The notes beneath the pieces were generated by a model, which was not told the DNA's origin, ran no database searches, and saw nothing but the letters and a program-made list of their open reading frames with translations. A DNA stretch of 64,000 bases from contig JACRMS010000020.1 of assembly GCA_016214845.1 (NCBI GenBank), positions 62,001-126,000 on the forward strand, in the 5' to 3' direction. The position numbers and the translations under genes were made by a program. The stretch comes from Nitrospirota bacterium (GTDB taxonomy: Bacteria > Nitrospirota > Thermodesulfovibrionia > UBA6902). Shown here one piece after another: positions 43,670 to 52,600 of the stretch (positions are counted from its first letter, which is position 1; the number at the start of each line of letters is the position of its first letter).

Positions 43670-44688
43670 TCCGCATCCTTTTCCAACTGGTACACGCTTA
43701 CCTTTTCTGCGAACATTTCCACGACATAGAGCCTGTCTTTATTGTCTATGAATATCCCTGCTGGCGTAACGAATTTCCTGACCGCTCCTTTGTCCGGATC
43801 GCCGATCGCCGAATAAAAATCGCCGACCGGTTCAAATACCTGGACCACTCCCATATAGCTGTCGCTGACATATATCTTCCCGTTCCTGTCAATTGCGACC
43901 CCTTTGGGCCTGAAGAATTCACCTTTTTCAACACCCCATTTGCCGACGCTTGCGACATACAACCCTTCGGGACTTAAGATCTGGACGCGCGTATTGATGA
44001 CATCCACTATGTAAAGATAGCGCTCTGCGTCAAGGGCCATCAAGAACGGGTATCTGAATTCCCTGTCTCCTTCTCCAGGCGCGCCGTAAGATTCGATCTT
44101 CTGCAATGTCGCGCGGTCATATGCGTGAATGCAGTGATTATCATTGTCGACTATGTAGATTTTGCCCGCGGATTCGTCAATTGAAACATCTGTCGGGTCT
44201 GCAGGCCTGCCGTTTTTTGAAAGGACCCTGATCTGTGAAAGAAAACCCCCGGTTGAATTGAAGATCTGCACGCGGTGATTGCCGGAGTCCGCCACGTAAA
44301 CTCTCCCCGCGCTGTCAATGCCTATGCCCAGCGGAAATTTAAACTCTCCCTCTGCCGGTCCCTTTGCTCCGAATGAAAATATGAACTTGCCGTTTTGATT
44401 GAAGACCTTGACAGCGCTGTTTACGCCGTCCACGACATATATCAGCCCTTCCTTTGAAACTGCCACATCGCTGGGCTGTTTGAAGCTGTAAGTTATATCA
44501 AAGAGATGCTGAACATTCGTCAGCCTGACGGCTTGGGCCGGGGCAGGCAATGCTGAGAAGGCGATCAAAAAAACACATAGTACACAGAGATAAGCAATCC
44601 GCAGATTGCTCAGGATTACGCAGGTTTTTAATAAGAGCCTTTTGCTTAATCTGAGAAATCTGCGGCATCTGTGGATGAAATTTATCAT
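43666..44688 (-). CDS. Exported NHL-repeat beta-propeller protein (module A)
   Basis: A 340-residue protein whose body is six or so NHL repeats (DVAVSKEGLIYVVDGVN, GIGIDSAGRVYVADSGNHRVQ, GVAIDRNGKIYVSDSYMG and similar), forming a beta-propeller. Before it is a hydrophobic segment ending AFSALPAPAQA, a probable signal peptide. The first 30 or so residues (MINFIHRCRRFLRLSKR...) are encoded by a CAGATT-type repeat, so the native start may once have been further in. It is conserved in both cytochrome modules between triheme and giant genes. This suggests a scaffold or assembly partner for the heme wire. Confidence 0.85.
   Translation of the reverse strand: MINFIHRCRRFLRLSKRLLLKTCVILSNLRIAYLCVLCVFLIAFSALPAPAQAVRLTNVQHLFDITYSFKQPSDVAVSKEGLIYVVDGVNSAVKVFNQNGKFIFSFGAKGPAEGEFKFPLGIGIDSAGRVYVADSGNHRVQIFNSTGGFLSQIRVLSKNGRPADPTDVSIDESAGKIYIVDNDNHCIHAYDRATLQKIESYGAPGEGDREFRYPFLMALDAERYLYIVDVINTRVQILSPEGLYVASVGKWGVEKGEFFRPKGVAIDRNGKIYVSDSYMGVVQVFEPVGDFYSAIGDPDKGAVRKFVTPAGIFIDNKDRLYVVEMFAEKVSVYQLEKDAE
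44596..44676. repeat. CAGATT-type palindrome coding the NHL protein N-terminus
   Basis: AATCCGCAGATTGCTCAGG on the left is inverted against AATCTGCGGCATCTGTGGAT territory on the right. It is nested in an outer CACAGAG/CTCTGTG pair (about 44575-44705). It is translated as part of the NHL protein N-terminal extension. Confidence 0.75.
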
Positions 44689-44715
44689 TCTTTGCGCACT
44701 CTGTGGTTAATTAAT

Positions 44716-45609
44716 TTATATCTCACTTTTTACCGCTTTTTTTTCCTCGACCTTCGGCAATTCTTCTCCCGGATGGAGCATCCTCGGCATGTAGAACTTT
44801 GTGTAGTTCTTTATCATCCCGACGACTTCCGTGCTCACTATGGAATCTATTCTCTCTTTCGGATACCCGAGGTCGGCAAACGGCAGCAAAGACGCCTCCT
44901 TCTGGTGGCAGTCCTCGCAGATGGCCGGCTGTTTACTGACTATCTTATGTATCAGTTTTTTGGCCCTTGATTTCTGCGCCTCCGAGAGGGATTTTTCTTT
45001 TTCCCTGTATTCGCGTGAAAAGGCCATCCGTTCCTCCGAGTCGATCCTCTGGAGCTTTCCGTCAACGCGCTCAAAAGGAATGATTTTTGCCTTGTACGCG
45101 CCCGGCGCTGAACCCTTCACAGGGCTTTCGACCAGTTCCCCGTTGGTCCTGTCATACCATTTATAGACCCTTGTCTTCTGCGCCCCCTCGAGTTTTACGT
45201 GGCAGGTCTCGCAGCCGACAAAGAACGCGTGCATATTCAGAAAGGCCCTCAGCTCTTTTATGTGATCATGCGGCATATCGCCGTGGCAGTCCACGCAGTA
45301 TGACCGTTTGTCCGGGCCGATCTGGAACCCGATATGGTGGAAGTGCCCCTTTATCCTTCTCTCTTCGAGGATCTTGTAACCGAGGTAATGTTTTATCTTC
45401 TCGTCGCTTTCGAGTATGATCTTTTCAAAAGAGGTCTTTGTCGCTTCGTGTTTTTTCTGCTCTACTATCTGCCCGATCTCCAGGGCGCGCTCCCTGCCGT
45501 GATATTCTTCTATTATATGCGCGAAGGTCACTTCCCAGATTATATAGATGAAGAACACCGTGAGCGCCATAAAACCCAGCATATATATTTTATAGAATAG
45601 TTTTTTCAT
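44716..45609 (-). CDS. Membrane-anchored triheme cytochrome c (module A)
   Basis: A 297-residue protein with one N-terminal membrane helix (about residues 8-30), a charged coiled region and three CXXCH motifs (CVDCH, CETCH, CEDCH). The segment LNMHAFFVGCETCHV...RVYKWYDR is closely matched in the module-B homologue (LNMHTEFFVCETCHI...VAYKWYNP). It is predicted to face the periplasm. It overlaps the cytochrome b gene by 4 bp and is presumably its redox partner, passing electrons on to soluble cytochromes. Confidence 0.85.
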   Translation of the reverse strand: MKKLFYKIYMLGFMALTVFFIYIIWEVTFAHIIEEYHGRERALEIGQIVEQKKHEATKTSFEKIILESDEKIKHYLGYKILEERRIKGHFHHIGFQIGPDKRSYCVDCHGDMPHDHIKELRAFLNMHAFFVGCETCHVKLEGAQKTRVYKWYDRTNGELVESPVKGSAPGAYKAKIIPFERVDGKLQRIDSEERMAFSREYREKEKSLSEAQKSRAKKLIHKIVSKQPAICEDCHQKEASLLPFADLGYPKERIDSIVSTEVVGMIKNYTKFYMPRMLHPGEELPKVEEKKAVKSEI

Positions 45610-46439
45610 GCAGAATGCCCTCCTTCCGTAGATTCATGCGTATGCCCGCCGTGCGGAGGCAGTATCTCATGCTCCAGCCCCGCCTCTTTCATGACTTTTA
45701 CGTAGTGTTCGTAATGTTCTTCCGCCATAAGTTCCTCGGACATGTATCCCGTCAGAAATACCGTCCCCATAGGGAAAACGGATATTGAGAAATGGACGTT
45801 GTACCAATGCCAGATGAATAGAAATAGAGCGGCAAGCAGGGCCTCATCGCTGTGGGCAATCAACATGAAGTTTAAAAGCCCGCCCGGCAATAAATGCGTG
45901 GCGAGTTCCTTGTTCCATATGATGAGGCCGGACAGCCCTATGATGACCATGCCCCAGAACGGCGCCCAGTAATCAAATTTTTCTTTCCATGTAAAATTGT
46001 CGCCATCAGGCCGTTTGTTCGTCAGGAACAACAGATACTTCATAAGGTCCCTGATGTCAAACGCGTCTTTGAGGTTCGGGACGAGGGGTTGTTTGGCCAG
46101 TATCATGAGGACCTTCATTACACTCAACTCTCCTTTCTGCTTTAAGGGGAGGACCTGTTTTTTGTAAATAACATATGCCAGGTATCCGATGTGATACACA
46201 AACAGTATCAGCAGTATTACCCCGGTAGTTATGTGGACAATAGGGGCGGCCTTTATGCCTCCAAACAGTGCGTAGAGATACGGCGCCCACGCGGCATTGG
46301 AGAATTTCAGCGGCATCCCGGTCAGTACCAATGTAACTACCGACCATGCGAGGATTATATGCTGTATCCTCTGGTTCATTGAAAATCTGTAAAAATACCT
46401 TTTCCCGTCTTTTATCTTTATCGCAGGATAGCGTTTCAT
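45606..46439 (-). CDS. Di-heme cytochrome b (formate dehydrogenase gamma/cyt b561-like), module A
   Basis: A 277-residue integral membrane protein with at least four membrane helices. Histidines suited to heme b sit in RIQHIILAWSVVTLVLTG, IVHITTGVILLILFVYHIGY and FIWHWYNVHFS. The N-terminus carries the typical RFSMNQRIQH motif of cytochrome b561-like quinone-reactive subunits. No molybdopterin or iron-sulfur catalytic subunit is near, so it is better read as a quinol-cytochrome c exchange subunit than a formate dehydrogenase part. AGGA precedes the ATG. Confidence 0.87.
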   Translation of the reverse strand: MKRYPAIKIKDGKRYFYRFSMNQRIQHIILAWSVVTLVLTGMPLKFSNAAWAPYLYALFGGIKAAPIVHITTGVILLILFVYHIGYLAYVIYKKQVLPLKQKGELSVMKVLMILAKQPLVPNLKDAFDIRDLMKYLLFLTNKRPDGDNFTWKEKFDYWAPFWGMVIIGLSGLIIWNKELATHLLPGGLLNFMLIAHSDEALLAALFLFIWHWYNVHFSISVFPMGTVFLTGYMSEELMAEEHYEHYVKVMKEAGLEHEILPPHGGHTHESTEGGHSA

Positions 46440-46442
46440 GTC

Positions 46443-47501
46443 TTATTTCCTCCTTTTAATGACAGCATTAGGGAAGAACCTTCTTATCAGGTCAAGTAAT
46501 ATTATGCCCATTAAAGGAAGCAGTGTGCCGCCTGTCAGCACAATGAAAAACACCGTGAAGAAGTATTGGGCAGGGCTCTGTTTAAGATTGAATTCAGCAT
46601 GAACATTATACGTTGCAAGCTTGGGTGAGGCGTTAGGATGACAATCTATGTTTGAGCAGATCTTTCCCCGGTTCATATCATTGGTGGAAGCCTGGGTGTT
46701 TTTATGGCTCAACATCTGGTGAGCGGACTGGCCCTTGTTTACGTGACAGTCAAGACAATCCGGGATCCTTTCATCAAGGAACCGGGCGGCCTTCCCGTGG
46801 AAAGTCTCTCCGTAGGAGAATACGGCCTTTGTTGACAGCCCGTGTCTCTCCACAAGCTGTGAATCGTTGTGACACCTTGCGCAGACCTCAGCGATGTTGA
46901 TGGGGTTTCTGCTCTTATGCAGTCTTGTTGTAACGTGATTGTAGAACCTGTAGATAAACTCGTCCTTCTTGTGGCACACCCTGCATCTGCCAAGCGACGC
47001 CTCGGATATCCCGGGACGCACTTTCTTAAAGAAAGACAGGGGCCTGTATAACGGCTCATCATGGCAGTCCTTGCATTCAGGAAAATCGTTGGCATATTTT
47101 TTTGATTTGCCTGCCGGATCAATCCTGCCGTGTACGCTCTGGCTCATGTCGGCGTCCACGCTTTTGTGAGAGAACTTTTTTTCGCTTGACGGCTCGATAA
47201 TATGACACTCCACAAGACAGTCAACCTTTTTTGCGGGTTTGTGCGGGATCTCCGTGATGTCCGTATGGCATCCTTCACATTTGACCTTGGAGTGGACGCC
47301 GTTGTTATAGATGGATTCGTTGATGAAGAAAAGCCTGAACTTCCCTTCTTCATCAACCCTGCTCATTCCGGGATACTTGTGACACAAAAGGCAGTTGCCT
47401 ATGTCCGCCGCAAAGGCGCTGCCGGGAGAGGAGAAAACCAGGAATGGAATGGACAGAAAGAGTAAAAGATAAGACTTTAGATTTGGTAGTGATACCTTCA
47501 T
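46443..47501 (-). CDS. Membrane octaheme cytochrome c with atypical heme motifs (module A)
   Basis: A 352-residue cytochrome with a signal peptide ending at about GSAFA and six CXXCH motifs (CLLCH, CEGCH, CKDCH, CRVCH, CARCH, CLDCH). It also has two atypical sites, CLVECH (CX3CH) and CSNIDCH (CX4CH), giving eight potential hemes. A C-terminal membrane helix (about residues 315-340) and a basic tail (RRFFPNAVIKRRK) anchor it. It is the first gene of module A and is read from a GGGGG ribosome site. It is related in layout to the module-B gene at 62433. Confidence 0.85.
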   Translation of the reverse strand: MKVSLPNLKSYLLLFLSIPFLVFSSPGSAFAADIGNCLLCHKYPGMSRVDEEGKFRLFFINESIYNNGVHSKVKCEGCHTDITEIPHKPAKKVDCLVECHIIEPSSEKKFSHKSVDADMSQSVHGRIDPAGKSKKYANDFPECKDCHDEPLYRPLSFFKKVRPGISEASLGRCRVCHKKDEFIYRFYNHVTTRLHKSRNPINIAEVCARCHNDSQLVERHGLSTKAVFSYGETFHGKAARFLDERIPDCLDCHVNKGQSAHQMLSHKNTQASTNDMNRGKICSNIDCHPNASPKLATYNVHAEFNLKQSPAQYFFTVFFIVLTGGTLLPLMGIILLDLIRRFFPNAVIKRRK

Positions 47502-47770
47502 ACTTCGCCCCCTTCTACTGCAAGTTTCTGTTATTTGATTTGTAAGACTATACCCTCTATGATTCTTTTATATCACAGATTTTTTGTTTGTAAAATAAAT
47601 TATTATTATGGTGAGATAATCGGGGTGGGACTTCATTTACAAAATGATTAATAAAGGCGGAGTAATTAAGAATAAAAATCACAGAGAGTGCAGAGGTTTT
47701 AAATTTGCCAACAAAAGAGAAGGAGAAGCTGCTTCCGGTTTCGCAACTTCTCATTCTCATTTTTTCATTA

Positions 47771-48439
47771 TCAGTCTCCAATCCCCGGGCCCGGAGCTTT
47801 GCCGTAATACTTGCGCCAGATGTTGAAGTCCTGTATCCAGACAGTCCCGTTTCCGTCCAGATCTACATATGCAGGAGCTGGCGGAACTGTCTGGCCAGAC
47901 CATCTGCGCCATTCGTTATAATCTATGATATTTACAAATCCGGTGTTGTCAAAATCCGGATCACACAGGTCGCCGTAATGTTGTGTGCCTGCCACAGATA
48001 GGTTGTCATCATCTGCTGAGTTGCTGTCCCTTTGATCAGGATTTGCAACCAGTCGGCAGTTGTCACATACGTCACCAACTTTGTCACCGTCTGAATCGGC
48101 TTGGTCTGGGTTTGGAGTAAGGTAACAGTTGTCGTCACAATTTACTGTGTTGCCTCCGGTACAAGAATTGTCCCCCGCGGTACCACTTAGGTCCCCATCA
48201 TCAGGAATACCATCGCCGTCTGTGTCAGCCATAGTGACAATCTTATTTTCCCGGTTGCCTACTTCGTCGTAGTAATAATCAATCGCAGCGCCGTTTTCGT
48301 AAAGAACACTCTCCAGCCGGTTCAGGTCGTCATAGACATAATCTATGGTCTCTGCTGAATACGATAACGTTGCTCCAAAGAAGATAAATGTGACAATTGC
48401 TAACCCTGTTAATGCTTTGCTCCCTGATTTAAATACCAT
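47771..48439 (-). CDS. Exported YD-repeat / thrombospondin type 3 / dockerin-like protein
   Basis: A 222-residue protein. A signal peptide (to about TLSYSA) is followed by a stub of YD-repeat sequence (IDYVYDDLNRLESV, YYYDEVGNRENK). Calcium-binding thrombospondin type 3 repeats follow (DTDGDGIPDDGD, DSDGDKVGDVCDNC, DPDFDNTGF), then a dockerin-like segment (VDLDGNGTVWIQDFNIWRKY). The ATG at 48439 is preferred: it stands seven bases from the GGGGG ribosome site, whereas the ATG at 48445 stands one. It looks like an eroded or deliberately short RHS-type protein that binds calcium outside the cell. It ends the four-gene exported set between the two cytochrome modules. Confidence 0.75.
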   Translation of the reverse strand: MVFKSGSKALTGLAIVTFIFFGATLSYSAETIDYVYDDLNRLESVLYENGAAIDYYYDEVGNRENKIVTMADTDGDGIPDDGDLSGTAGDNSCTGGNTVNCDDNCYLTPNPDQADSDGDKVGDVCDNCRLVANPDQRDSNSADDDNLSVAGTQHYGDLCDPDFDNTGFVNIIDYNEWRRWSGQTVPPAPAYVDLDGNGTVWIQDFNIWRKYYGKAPGPGIGD

Positions 48440-48590
48440 TTCCATGCCCCCCCTTTTGTGAGTTTTTTTATGATAAGTCCTCAGATTTTAGCTTATTTGT
48501 ATCATCGTTTAGGTTTTAATACCTATTCATTTTTTCATCTATTAGAATATATCTTGTATGATTGCCCCCGTTCTTTTACCTTTCTTTATA

Positions 48591-49652
48591 TCATTTTCCA
48601 GACTTGCCACCTTTCTGAGGCTCTTTAATTTTATACTCACGCATCCAGTCTTTCCTTTTAACATCCTCGCGCCAAGGCTTTCCAACTTTATAAGATTCTA
48701 ATTGCGAAACCAAATTATTCATCAGATTCTCATTATTATCTTTTTTAAGTAACGTAATGGCTCTTTCCCCCGTCTGGACTGCCTCTTTGAAATTACCTGA
48801 TTCAGCATAAGCTGCAGCCAGCGTACCCAAGAAAACCACTTCACCCGGACGAAGTTCAATTGCTTTCAACGCCAATTTTAAAGCCTTAGTTCCATCTCTA
48901 AACTTGCCGTCAGTACATGAAGATAAGAGAGCTGAATAGTTGTTGTATACTAATGCATTCTGCGGGTCTAACTCTATTGCTTTTTCGTAATCTTTAATAG
49001 CAGAGGCAAAATCTCTTTTTTCGTGCCAGGTATTTGCACGGTTAAACACTGCCTGAGCATACTTCGAATTAAACTCTATTGCTTTTGTATAGTCAGAGAT
49101 AGCGTTGTCAAGATTACTCTTTTCATACCATGCCTCAGCTCTAAAATAGTATGCCTCAGAGTTGCTTGTATCAATTTTTATCCCCTCTGTATAATTATCA
49201 ATGGCACTCTCATAATCTCCCTTACCGAAGAGTGTTGATGCCCTGTTAAAATAAATTCTACCTTTTAAAGAATTATTAGGGTTAAGCTGTAACGCCTTTG
49301 TATAATCAGATAAAGCAAAGTCATAATTACCCTTACTATTCCAAATAAAGCCACGATTAATATATGCCTCGATAAGTTCTTTATTTATTTCCAATGCCTT
49401 TGTGTAATCAACAATGGCATTATCCAATTTACCCATCTTAAACCAAGCAACTCCACGATTATAATATATATCCGCATTGCGTGGATTTATTTCTAAAGCC
49501 ATGTCATAAATTTTTATAGCCGATTCATAGTTCCCATCCCTGTTTTCACGATTACCTCTGCTAATTAGATAATTTTCTTCTGAGCAGCCATTTAACAATG
49601 GAATTGTAATTATTAGACACAAAACAATAACGTTAGAACTCTTCATAATCAT
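48591..49652 (-). CDS. TPR-repeat lipoprotein
   Basis: A 353-residue protein with a lipoprotein signal (IVLCLIITIPLLNGC). About eight tetratricopeptide repeats follow (YESAIKIYDMALEINPRNAD, LDNAIVDYTKALEIN, FASAIKDYEKAIELDPQNA and others), then a Lys-rich tail (KEPQKGGKSGK). TPR proteins are protein-docking scaffolds. It starts 9 bp after the RHS gene stop, so it is almost certainly co-transcribed. It may bind, stabilise or neutralise the RHS protein; an immunity role is possible but not shown by sequence. Confidence 0.85.
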   Translation of the reverse strand: MIMKSSNVIVLCLIITIPLLNGCSEENYLISRGNRENRDGNYESAIKIYDMALEINPRNADIYYNRGVAWFKMGKLDNAIVDYTKALEINKELIEAYINRGFIWNSKGNYDFALSDYTKALQLNPNNSLKGRIYFNRASTLFGKGDYESAIDNYTEGIKIDTSNSEAYYFRAEAWYEKSNLDNAISDYTKAIEFNSKYAQAVFNRANTWHEKRDFASAIKDYEKAIELDPQNALVYNNYSALLSSCTDGKFRDGTKALKLALKAIELRPGEVVFLGTLAAAYAESGNFKEAVQTGERAITLLKKDNNENLMNNLVSQLESYKVGKPWREDVKRKDWMREYKIKEPQKGGKSGK

Positions 49653-49661
49653 ATTCTGCTC

Positions 49662-52600
49662 CTATTTACACATGTTCATTATTTTATTGTACACAGGTTT
49701 CATGGTATCAATGGGATGAACAATTGTTTCGTATATATTAGCGTCAAGTGCATTTTTGAATGCAATTGGCATTGTTATTATATTTACAGTTGTGGATAAT
49801 GAGTCTCCATATGCATTCTTAACGCCTAAGTTATTTAACATTGCATCATGCTGTATTGATGTTTCATAAAAATTAGGCACATTATATTCAAAAAACTCCA
49901 TGAGGGAACTCCCGGGTTTTAGTACATCTGCAGGAGCATTAACGGATCCCATCACTGCGGGATCTCCTTGCTTACGTAACCATTCCGCTAATCCCTCAGA
50001 ATCAATCAGCAATATCGGGTTGTTGCCAACATACGCCATGAGGTTAGTATCACCCCCCTCAAAGCCAATGGGGTCTTCGCTTATGAATCTCCCAACCTCA
50101 GGGTCATAGTAACGTGCTCGCATGTAATACATTCCGTTCGGCTCAGTCATAACTCCATGTTGCCCAACAAACTTGAGCGGCTGAGGAATCGCTTCTACTT
50201 GATTGAGAATTTTCCCGAATGGATCATACGCATATTTATTCACAACCGCCTGTGATGAATTACTCATGGCAATCGTGCTGCCTACTGCGTTGAAATGATA
50301 AGTATACACCTGATTCGCCGGGGTAACCCTTGCGAGCAAACCCGCTCCATAGATGTAATAGCTTGTAATGTTATTCGATCCATCCGCCTCTGCAAGCAAA
50401 TTCCCGCTTGCATCGTATATGTAGCGTGTAGTTACTCCGTCTCTCACAGCCTGAACACGATTACCTTTACCGTCATAAAAAAACTGAGTATTACTGCCAA
50501 TTCCGGTCAACCGATGCTCATAGTCGAACGAATATGTCGAACCGTAAGCTGTAGACAACTGTCCCTCAAAGTCATACCCGAAACTTGCGGTATTGGCAGC
50601 TAACAGACGGTTCTTTTTGTCGTTGTACGTATAGCTTGCGTTCTCAGGTGAAAGTATCTGCACCAATGGTTCATTCTGAACAACCTGCGTCCGGTTGCCG
50701 TTACCGTCAAGAGTGAAACTATAGCTCGCCAGTGTCGTGGCATCCGACTTTTTATTCTCAAGTGAAATCAATCTGTTTGCATTATCATAGCCATAGATCG
50801 TTACTGTGCCGTTGAAGTTCATAACGAAGTATAAGCGCCCTGCATCGTCATAATAATATGTCGCCGTCTGATTCAGCCAGTCAATCTTGACCGTCTCCAA
50901 TCGATTCAATTCGTCATAAGTATAACTCACCGATTTATTCCCCGTATATATTAGCTTGGTCATATTGCCGTTAGCGTCGTACTCGTATGATACGGAAAAG
51001 CTTGCCGGATTCAGAGAGTAGGTGAATGTGGAAGATGTCAGCCGCCCGATAGTGTCATAAGCATAGCCTGTATTGCCTATTGAATCCTGCATTACCGTAA
51101 GTTGATCGTATTGGTCATAAGTGTAATTGACTGTCGAGGTATCAGGATATGTGACTCTTTCAACTTTATCGGTCGGCGTGTAAGCATAATCTATCATGTG
51201 ACCCTTGCGGTCTATTTTATAAAGCAGCCTTCCCGCGTCATCGTAGGTAAACGATGTAGTCTTGCCCAGAGGGTCGGTCTTGAGTTTGAGTTGCAGGCGG
51301 TTATTATACTCGTTAAAATTTGTAGTGCTGCCAACCTGATCGGTGAGGCTGTACATTATGCCAATTGGATAGTAATTGGTAGTCAGCACGGGATGAGCGC
51401 CAACCTTTGTGGTCTGCGGATTGCCGTAGCTGTCATATGTCAGTGTTGTTACCGCGCTGCGTCCGTCAGTGGTCGTTTGCGTCAGTCCATTCGCATAGTA
51501 AGAAGCTGTTGTCTGTGACAATCCATTGTCAGTCGGCAGAAGATTTGCGTCATAGAGAACGCCATACCTTGACAATGCCGGATGATGTTCGCTGTCATAT
51601 TCAACATGACTGCCGTGAAAAACGTGATCAACGGTGTCGGTCAGTCTGAATTGCGCATCGTAAACATAATCGGTAAATAAGCCCAACGCATTGATGGTAG
51701 TCGTTAGATTATGGTTCCCGTCGTAATAAAACCACGCCTGATTCCCTTTCGCATCTACCGTCTCGACGACATGGTTTTGCCCATCGTATTGAGTTGTCTT
51801 TAAGTTTTCAAGCGCATCCTTCTCGGCAACTGTACGCCTCTTATCATCAATGAAATAGATCGTCTGGCTGCCGGATTCTTCCCGGATGTTCCTGTATCCT
51901 GAAAAATAATATTTGTGAATCGTGCTCGTCCCCTGTCGCGGCTCGGTCTGCTCTTTGACTCTGCCGAGACTGTCATAAACATTGGTTACAGTTGTGATGC
52001 TCATAGGAGTTGCCTGTGTAGTCATTCTGTGACTGCCGTCGTATCCGTAACTCCATACTTTGCTTTCAGGATCGGCGTAGCCAGTTAAATCATCGATGGT
52101 ATATCCATATGATACAAACCTGCCTGCTGAATCGGTGACAGACGTAAGCTTGCCTCCCGGATAACCCAGAGTAAGTGAGCGGTTAAAGGCATCCCTCACT
52201 GTTATTAAGTCATTTCCGCTGTATGTAAACGTCATTGTATTGCCGTCCACATCAACCCATGAACTGATCTTGTTGTCGGAGTTGAAATTGATCCGCGTTC
52301 CAAAACGCTCCTGTAGTTGATAAAGACCCGTCTGTTTTACAAGCCCTGTAGTCACGCCCGGCGGGGAGCTGTATGTTCCGTCCGGCAGCATAATGTAAGT
52401 CAGCACTTTGTCCTGCAAGTGGACCGAGACGGCATTTTCAAAAAGTTCATCCATTTGCCATTTGCCTGTAAGAGCCGCTGTTGTCCATTCTTTAACGGTT
52501 GGCATGGATGAACTCATGAGATCGAGTGTGACTACTGAAGCCACTAATGACGCGACCGCATCAACAGGCTGACGCATTGCAAGTCCTGAATCCACATCGC

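Noticed and set aside
45606-46439. Cytochrome b genes as formate dehydrogenase gamma subunits
   Set aside because: No catalytic or iron-sulfur subunits occur in either module; only the membrane fold is shared.
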